From positions 1 through 64,000 of the forward strand of contig JAQWIL010000009.1 of NCBI GenBank assembly GCA_029248885.1: a DNA stretch of 64,000 nucleotides, written 5' to 3'. Below the pieces are notes generated by a model, which had not been told where the DNA came from, did no database searches, and was given only the letters and a program-made list of their open reading frames with translations. Both the position numbers and the translations under genes were made by a program. Every line of letters begins with the position of its first letter. The stretch's first letter is position 1. This document shows positions 58,928-64,000 of the stretch, in pieces. The stretch comes from Flavobacteriaceae bacterium. Lineage in GTDB: Bacteria; Bacteroidota; Bacteroidia; Flavobacteriales; Flavobacteriaceae.

Positions 58928-59833
58928 TTGAATAAGGTGACTGTTACGACTTGGATCAAAGCAGCTCGATTGAGAACCATTCCGCTTTCCATTTCTGGAA
59001 TATTAGTTGGTTCAGCAGCAGCTTTTTTGAAAGATGATTTTAATGTTAGCGTATTTATACTCGCTATTCTCACAACGATTTGTTATCAATTGCTTTCCAA
59101 TTTTGCCAATGATTATGGGGATGGTGTCAAAGGAACGGATAATGATGAAAGACTTGGTCCAAAAAGAATCCTTCAATCTGAACTGATTTCTAAGGCGCAA
59201 CTCCGCCAAGCAATTTTTGTCATTTCTGGTGTTGCTGTACTCTTGACGATTTTACTGGTTTATAGTGCTTTTGGATTGAGTAAAACTGCTTTGACTTTTC
59301 TAGGATTGGGCTTTTTTGCTATTGTGGCCGCAATTCGATACACAGTTGGTTCTAATGCATATGGTTATAAGGGTTTTGGAGATTTATTTGTCTTTCTGTT
59401 TTTTGGGTGTGTCAGTGTTTTGGGCAGCCATTATTTATATACATTCGAATTGGATCTCTCGTTGATTTTTCCAGCGACCTCGATCGGGTTGTTATCCGTG
59501 GGAGTTTTAAACATCAATAATATGCGCGACCGAGTAAACGACAAGCAATATGGGAAAACCACGATTGCTGTTCGTTTGGGTGCTGAAAAGGCGGCCTTAT
59601 ATCAACTGACACTGGTTGGTGTCCCTGTTCTCTTAACGGTTGTTTACGGCTTGATTTACCATGCCATTGCCTTTGTTGTGATATCGGTGATTATGATGAT
59701 TCCAATATCGCTCCATATCAAGGTTGTGTTTCAAAAACAAAACGAAAAAAATCTCGACCCAGAACTCAAAAAAATTGCTTTGCTGACTTTCTTTTATGCC
59801 ATTTCGTTTAGTTTGTTGTTAATTTTCTTTTGA
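58928..59833 (+). CDS. menA: 1,4-dihydroxy-2-naphthoate polyprenyltransferase
   Basis: A 301-residue UbiA-type membrane prenyltransferase with about eight or nine hydrophobic helices. The first Asp-rich motif is NFANDYGDGVKGTDNDE and the second is NNMRDRVNDKQYGKTTIAVRLG. It attaches the isoprenoid chain. The start is TTG 58928 or GTG 58937; no ATG is available. TAATTTTTG just before could act as a promoter, which would favour GTG. Confidence 0.92.
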   Translation: MNKVTVTTWIKAARLRTIPLSISGILVGSAAAFLKDDFNVSVFILAILTTICYQLLSNFANDYGDGVKGTDNDERLGPKRILQSELISKAQLRQAIFVISGVAVLLTILLVYSAFGLSKTALTFLGLGFFAIVAAIRYTVGSNAYGYKGFGDLFVFLFFGCVSVLGSHYLYTFELDLSLIFPATSIGLLSVGVLNINNMRDRVNDKQYGKTTIAVRLGAEKAALYQLTLVGVPVLLTVVYGLIYHAIAFVVISVIMMIPISLHIKVVFQKQNEKNLDPELKKIALLTFFYAISFSLLLIFF

Positions 59834-59835
59834 GT

Positions 59836-60882
59836 ATGGAATTTTCATGGATTAAACACCAACTTCAATTCAAAACTCCTAGTGGAACTTCAAGAGGGGT
59901 TTTGCGTTACAAAGACAGTTGGTTGATTCAAATCTCCAAAGGCGATCAATATGGTATCGGCGAGTGTAGCATCATTGAAGGGCTTAGTCCAGAGTCTCCA
60001 CAAGATGTCCAAAACATATTGGAGGAAATTCCGCAATATCTTAAAAAGGGAAAGGAGTTCCTTCTCCAACGCTACTCAAAAGCACCTGCTGTACAGTTTG
60101 CCATTGAAATGGCTTTTTCAGGATTAAACTCACATCACCCTTTATTACATTTCGACACGCAGTTTATTCATCATCAACAAATGATTCCAATCAATGGATT
60201 GATCTGGATGGGCGATGTTGAGACCATGATGACTCAACTTGAGCAAAAAATTAAACTTGGATTTTCATGTATCAAAATCAAAGTTGGTGCGATTGATTTT
60301 GAATCGGAATGTAAGTTCTTAGACCATATTAGAAAACGATTTCACAGTTCTGATATTGAGCTTCGCTTGGACGCAAACGGTGCTTTTCAACCTGAAGATG
60401 CCATGCAAAAATTGAGCAAACTTTTAGAGTATAACATTCACTCCATCGAGCAGCCCATTGCTCCTGGTCATTGGAGAGAAATGGCCACTTTATGTAAAAC
60501 TTCGCCCATTCCAATCGCATTGGATGAGGAGTTGATCGGCGTCAACTCTAAACAAGACAAAGTGAATTTGATCCAAGAGATAAAACCACAATACATCATC
60601 ATCAAACCTAGCTTGGTAGGCGGGTGGCAAGGCGCTGATCAGTGGGTGTCAATTGCCGAAAAGCATGCTGTTGGCTGGTGGGCAACCAGTGCGCTTGAAA
60701 CCAATATAGGACTCAATGCAATTGCACAATGGGTGAGCACAAAACAAACCAATCGGCCACAAGGGCTGGGAACGGGTGGATTATTTATAAACAATATAGA
60801 TACACCGTTGTATCTTAGCGGTCAAAATATGGGATTTGATCCCAACAAACTTTCTGACTTTACATTGAAATTATGTTTATAG
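59836..60882 (+). CDS. menC: o-succinylbenzoate synthase
   Basis: A 348-residue enolase-superfamily enzyme. SCIKIKVGAIDFESE contains the catalytic Lys, LRLDANGAF and SIEQPI the metal Asp/Glu residues, and IALDEELIG and IIIKPSLVGG the third metal ligand and the second Lys. It dehydrates SHCHC to o-succinylbenzoate. Start at ATG 59836, overlapped with menA stop region by no bases; the longer frame begins with TTG. It overlaps the CPBP gene by 10 bp. Confidence 0.92.
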   Translation: MEFSWIKHQLQFKTPSGTSRGVLRYKDSWLIQISKGDQYGIGECSIIEGLSPESPQDVQNILEEIPQYLKKGKEFLLQRYSKAPAVQFAIEMAFSGLNSHHPLLHFDTQFIHHQQMIPINGLIWMGDVETMMTQLEQKIKLGFSCIKIKVGAIDFESECKFLDHIRKRFHSSDIELRLDANGAFQPEDAMQKLSKLLEYNIHSIEQPIAPGHWREMATLCKTSPIPIALDEELIGVNSKQDKVNLIQEIKPQYIIIKPSLVGGWQGADQWVSIAEKHAVGWWATSALETNIGLNAIAQWVSTKQTNRPQGLGTGGLFINNIDTPLYLSGQNMGFDPNKLSDFTLKLCL

Positions 60883-61790
60883 AGAATATTTATAAAGGAA
60901 AATCTGATGCCTGGCGGTATATCGTTGGGGTTTTTCTAATCATGTTGATTTATTTTATGGCCTCTGTTCCATTTGGGATTGCTTTAATGGCAGAAGCAGG
61001 TGCTGGAAAAGTTGCTGGAATGTCAGAAACGGAAATGCTATCTGTTCTCGAACCAAACACCACCCTGTTTTATATGCTTTTGCCCTTTGCATTTGCTTTT
61101 TTTGGGATTCTCATGATTACCCGTTTTTTGCACGATCAGCCACTCAAATATCTTGTGACAACTCGCTCCTCGTTTGACTGGAGTCGTGTCGCTTTTTCGT
61201 TTCTATTGTTCACTGTTTTAGCGGTCTTATCCTTAGCTATCGATTTAGCACTATCCCCTGATGATTATGTTTGGAACTATGACCCTGAACGATTTTTTGG
61301 ACTTGTGCTAATTGCCGTATTGATGATTCCTTTACAAACCACCGCTGAAGAATTGTTGATGAGGGGCTATTTGTTTCAAGGGTTAGGCGTAGCTCTCAAA
61401 AGTCGATTGGCTCCATTGTTGATCACCTCCATATCTTTTGGGCTTCTTCATTCCTTGAATCCAGAAGTAGCCAAATTGGGGTATGGATTGATTTCAGTTT
61501 ACATCATTACAGGACTATTTTTAGGAATAATCACCTTGATGGATGAAGGACTCGAACTATCTATCGGTTTCCACGCTGCCAATAATTTAGTCATCGCTTT
61601 GTTGGTGACTTCTGATTGGACTGCTTTTCAAACAAACTCGCTTTACAAAGATGTTTCAGACCCTGTATTGGCAGAATATATTGTCCTTCCTGTGATCATA
61701 TATTCATTGGTTGGATTTATCCTCAGCAAAAAATACAAGTGGAGTGCTTGGAAATCAAAATTAACGGGTTCTGTTTCAAATCCCTCCTAA
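60873..61790 (+). CDS. CPBP family intramembrane glutamic endopeptidase-like protein
   Basis: A 305-residue membrane protein with about eight hydrophobic helices. The CPBP/Rce1 motifs are intact: TTAEELLMRGYLFQGL (E-E-x-x-x-R), SFGLLHSLNP (F-x-x-x-H) and FHAANNLVIAL (H-x-x-x-N). Family members cleave prenylated proteins or bacteriocin-type peptides, or lack protease activity. The gene lies inside the men cluster between menC and menE, overlapping menC by 10 bp and menE by one base, so it is co-transcribed with quinone genes; its role is unknown. Confidence 0.88.
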   Translation: MFIENIYKGKSDAWRYIVGVFLIMLIYFMASVPFGIALMAEAGAGKVAGMSETEMLSVLEPNTTLFYMLLPFAFAFFGILMITRFLHDQPLKYLVTTRSSFDWSRVAFSFLLFTVLAVLSLAIDLALSPDDYVWNYDPERFFGLVLIAVLMIPLQTTAEELLMRGYLFQGLGVALKSRLAPLLITSISFGLLHSLNPEVAKLGYGLISVYIITGLFLGIITLMDEGLELSIGFHAANNLVIALLVTSDWTAFQTNSLYKDVSDPVLAEYIVLPVIIYSLVGFILSKKYKWSAWKSKLTGSVSNPS

Positions 61791-62821
61791 TGCATTCTGA
61801 TTTTCGTCTCAATGGGGTATCCTATGACCGTGACCATCTGTTGTCGTATGCACATGAGCTCAGTAACGCAAAGCAGGAATACCTGAGTGAATTGGGTCGG
61901 TTCGTTATGGATTGGCTGTCTGACAAACCTGATATCAAGCTACAAACCAGTGGATCTACTGGTGTACCCACTCAAATTTTAGCTCCAAAAGCCATGTTGT
62001 CTGCTTCGGCGATGACGACAGTAAAAGCATTCAATCTGCAACCATCACAACAAGCTCTTTTCTGTTTGCCTGTTCGGCATATCGCGGGGAAGATGATGCT
62101 CATTCGGGCTTTATTGGCTGGATTATGGATCGATACTATCGAGCCAACCGCAACGTTCCGGGTCTCCAAAACCTATGATTTTACTGCAATGACACCACAT
62201 CAGTTGCGCAATTCTCTCAACCATATTGATCAATTTAAGCAAATCATTGTCGGAGGAGCCCCTGTCGACGATTCTCTGAGAGCTGCGGTAAAGGGGCATA
62301 CCAGTCGTATTTTTTCTACCTATGGAATGACAGAGACCTATAGTCATGTTGCCCTTCAAAACCTGAGTAAAGGGGAAAGACAGTATACGGCGGTTGGTGA
62401 TGTGACATTTTCCATGAAAGGAGATGCTTTGGTTGTTCATGCGCCTCATATTGGCATCGAAAAGCTTGTAACGACAGACTGTGTGGATTTGATATCCTCC
62501 ACCCAGTTTATATGGAAGGGTAGGAGCGATTATGTAATTAATTCAGGCGGAATCAAACTGCATCCTGAACAGATTGAGAAAGCACTTTCAGCGGTTATTT
62601 CAGTTCCGTTTTTTGTCTTTGGAAAAGCCGATAAACAATTGGGACAGTCTTTGTCTATCGTGTTTGAAGGTCAAATGCCAAATCAAGTTGCAAAGATAAT
62701 TTCAAAACTCGATACGCTGACTCGATACGAGAAGCCAAAAGATTATTTCGTACTTTCGCAGTTCGTGCGTATTAACGGAAAAATTCTTCGTAACCAAACC
62801 CTTCAAACAATCGACTTTTGA
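61790..62821 (+). CDS. menE: AMP-binding o-succinylbenzoate-CoA ligase, short form
   Basis: A 343-residue ANL adenylating enzyme. The P-loop is LQTSGSTGVPTQIL (about 58-70), STYGMTETYSHVA is the A5/A8 signature region, and GRSDYVINSGGIKLHPEQIE the hinge motif. The N-terminus is shortened compared with typical acyl-CoA ligases (around 480 residues), as in other Bacteroidota MenE. Role inferred from the men cluster. Start at ATG 61790, in TAATG with the CPBP stop. Its end overlaps the next small gene by one base. Confidence 0.88.
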   Translation: MHSDFRLNGVSYDRDHLLSYAHELSNAKQEYLSELGRFVMDWLSDKPDIKLQTSGSTGVPTQILAPKAMLSASAMTTVKAFNLQPSQQALFCLPVRHIAGKMMLIRALLAGLWIDTIEPTATFRVSKTYDFTAMTPHQLRNSLNHIDQFKQIIVGGAPVDDSLRAAVKGHTSRIFSTYGMTETYSHVALQNLSKGERQYTAVGDVTFSMKGDALVVHAPHIGIEKLVTTDCVDLISSTQFIWKGRSDYVINSGGIKLHPEQIEKALSAVISVPFFVFGKADKQLGQSLSIVFEGQMPNQVAKIISKLDTLTRYEKPKDYFVLSQFVRINGKILRNQTLQTIDF

Positions 62822-63000
62822 TGAAGTTTAATAAAAATGTGATTTTCGGGATTGCTTCACTCATTCTTACAGTGATCGGCATCGGTATTATCTTGTTGGG
62901 TGCGTTTAAGTACCCTGAATATTCTTTTGGATTTAGCTTGACAGGCACCGGCTTTATTGCAGTTGGCTGGGCGTTTAATGCGCTAAAAGGGAGGGTCTAA
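62821..63000 (+). CDS. Small two-helix membrane protein
   Basis: A 59-residue protein with two hydrophobic helices (about 6-28 and 37-54) joined by a short KYPEYSF turn. It overlaps the menE TGA by one base (62821), so it is the last gene of the men transcript. No family is recognised. The convergent fumC gene shares the CTAA bases at its stop. Confidence 0.6.
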   Translation: MKFNKNVIFGIASLILTVIGIGIILLGAFKYPEYSFGFSLTGTGFIAVGWAFNALKGRV

Positions 63001-64000
63001 CGCCCAATCATGTCTTCGGGACGAACCCATTGATCAAATTCTTCTCCAGTTACATATCCAGTCGATATGGCAGCATCGCGTAGTGTTGTGTTTTCCTCAT
63101 GTGCCTTTTGAGCGATTTCAGCGGCTTTGTAGTATCCAATTTTTGTATTGAGTGCGGTCACCAACATCAGGGAGTTGTCAACAAGTTTTTGAATGACATT
63201 TGTATTGGGTTCGATGCCCTGTGCACAATGTATATCAAAGCTTGTGACTGCATCGGCAAGTAAGCGAGCTGATTGCAAAAGATTGTTGGCCATAAGGGGT
63301 TTAAACACATTGAGTTCAAAGTGGCCTTGTGCACCTCCAAACGCAACAGATACATCGTTTCCGATGACTTGGGCACAAACCATGGTTAGGGCTTCACATT
63401 GTGTCGGGTTCACCTTTCCTGGCATGATCGAGCTCCCTGGCTCGTTTGCAGGTATCGACAACTCTCCAATCCCTGATCGTGGACCACTTGACATGACTCG
63501 AATATCATGTGCGATTTTATGAAGTGACACGGCAACTTGACGTAAAGCACCGTGCGTTTCCACAAAAGCATCATGGCTTGCTAGCGCCTCAAACTTGTTG
63601 GGTGCTGTTACAAATGGATGCCCTGTAAACTCTGCAATATAGGCGGCAACACGCTCTGCATAGCCAGCAGGGGTATTGATTCCTGTACCAACTGCCGTAC
63701 CACCCAATGCCAATTCGGCGAGATGCGCTAAGCTGTTTTCAATGGCTTTGATCCCATATTCAATTTGTGCTACATAACCAGAAAATTCCTGCCCCAAGCT
63801 CAATGGGGTAGCGTCCATCATATGTGTTCGCCCAATTTTAATCACATCTGTAAATGCATTCGACTTTTGAGCAAGCGTTTTTTTGAGCTGACGCAATGCA
63901 GGGAGTGTGTTTTCAACGATTCGTTTATACGCTGCAATATGCATTCCAGTCGGGAAGGTGTCGTTGGAGGATTGCGATTTGTTAACATCATCGTTTGGGT
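62997..64000 (-). CDS. fumC: Fumarate hydratase class II, 5' part beyond the window
   Basis: 334 residues of a class II fumarase; the frame is open at the right edge (ends [13 protein letters not shown] upstream continuing to SSNDTFPTG), so about the first 130 residues are outside. The signature [17 protein letters not shown] contains the catalytic Ser and the family motif GSxxMxxKxN, and [20 protein letters not shown] binds substrate. It hydrates fumarate to malate in the TCA cycle. It is convergent with the men cluster. Confidence 0.95.
   Translation of the reverse strand, partial: PNDDVNKSQSSNDTFPTGMHIAAYKRIVENTLPALRQLKKTLAQKSNAFTDVIKIGRTHMMDATPLSLGQEFSGYVAQIEYGIKAIENSLAHLAELALGGTAVGTGINTPAGYAERVAAYIAEFTGHPFVTAPNKFEALASHDAFVETHGALRQVAVSLHKIAHDIRVMSSGPRSGIGELSIPANEPGSSIMPGKVNPTQCEALTMVCAQVIGNDVSVAFGGAQGHFELNVFKPLMANNLLQSARLLADAVTSFDIHCAQGIEPNTNVIQKLVDNSLMLVTALNTKIGYYKAAEIAQKAHEENTTLRDAAISTGYVTGEEFDQWVRPEDMIGR

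Overview
The window comes from a member of the Bacteroidota, most likely a marine-type Flavobacteriaceae with a compact genome. The evidence is a type IX secretion system (T9SS) sorting domain on a 1130-residue secreted protein, a PorQ gene, lineage-restricted families (DUF5916, DUF4835, DUF6913, the Bacteroidota omega-like subunit), a menaquinone cluster, and many copies of the Bacteroidota -7 promoter element TAnnTTTG directly upstream of genes. Nearly every base lies in a gene and no gene-free gap exceeds 200 bases. No phage, insertion sequence, CRISPR array, tRNA or secretion island is visible. The content is core metabolism and information processing, so the interest lies in the details.

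Layout. The left edge is the end of an rRNA operon (5S rRNA plus terminator). From 0.2 to 10.7 kb most genes are on the minus strand: DUF5916 barrel protein, ZIP transporter, methyltransferase, T9SS-exported BNR-repeat protein, trmD and an HtrA protease; a THUMP methyltransferase lies opposite. dapF and mltG follow on plus, then a minus-strand group ending in dnaA. An AT-rich 194-bp gap between dnaA and a divergent thioesterase is the best oriC candidate. From 15.4 to 31.4 kb nearly all genes are on plus: prmC-ligA-DUF6913-dapA, then bamD-omega-coaBC-DUF4835-recN-fabI-ybbR-coaE and a histidine kinase/response regulator pair.

From 31.4 to 38.3 kb: xerD, aroQ, an SDR, lpdA, two tandem msrB genes behind an alpha/beta hydrolase, and an MFS transporter. 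Next come a DUF2807 gene, lon, porQ-cmk and rpsA with a structured leader. The minus-strand leuA-leuC-leuD-leuB operon follows, then a helical unknown protein, rluA and panB. dnaK is divergent from panB. The menaquinone cluster (thioesterase, menF, menD, menB, menA, menC, CPBP protease, menE) runs to 63 kb, and a fumC gene is cut by the right edge.

Main observations. Two envelope-protein genes (DUF5916 and DUF2807) are each interrupted near the 3' end by one in-frame stop, after which the same frame continues with clear family-like sequence to a second stop. Many promoters lie only 3 to 8 bases before the start codon, implying leaderless or nearly leaderless mRNAs, while rpsA has a roughly 105-nt leader with two hairpins. 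Three convergent gene pairs share a four-base palindromic stop. The tandem MsrB enzymes differ in compartment and in the recycling cysteine. dnaK is preceded by a 7-3-7 inverted repeat. No wholly new system is evident; these are the points I consider worth checking.
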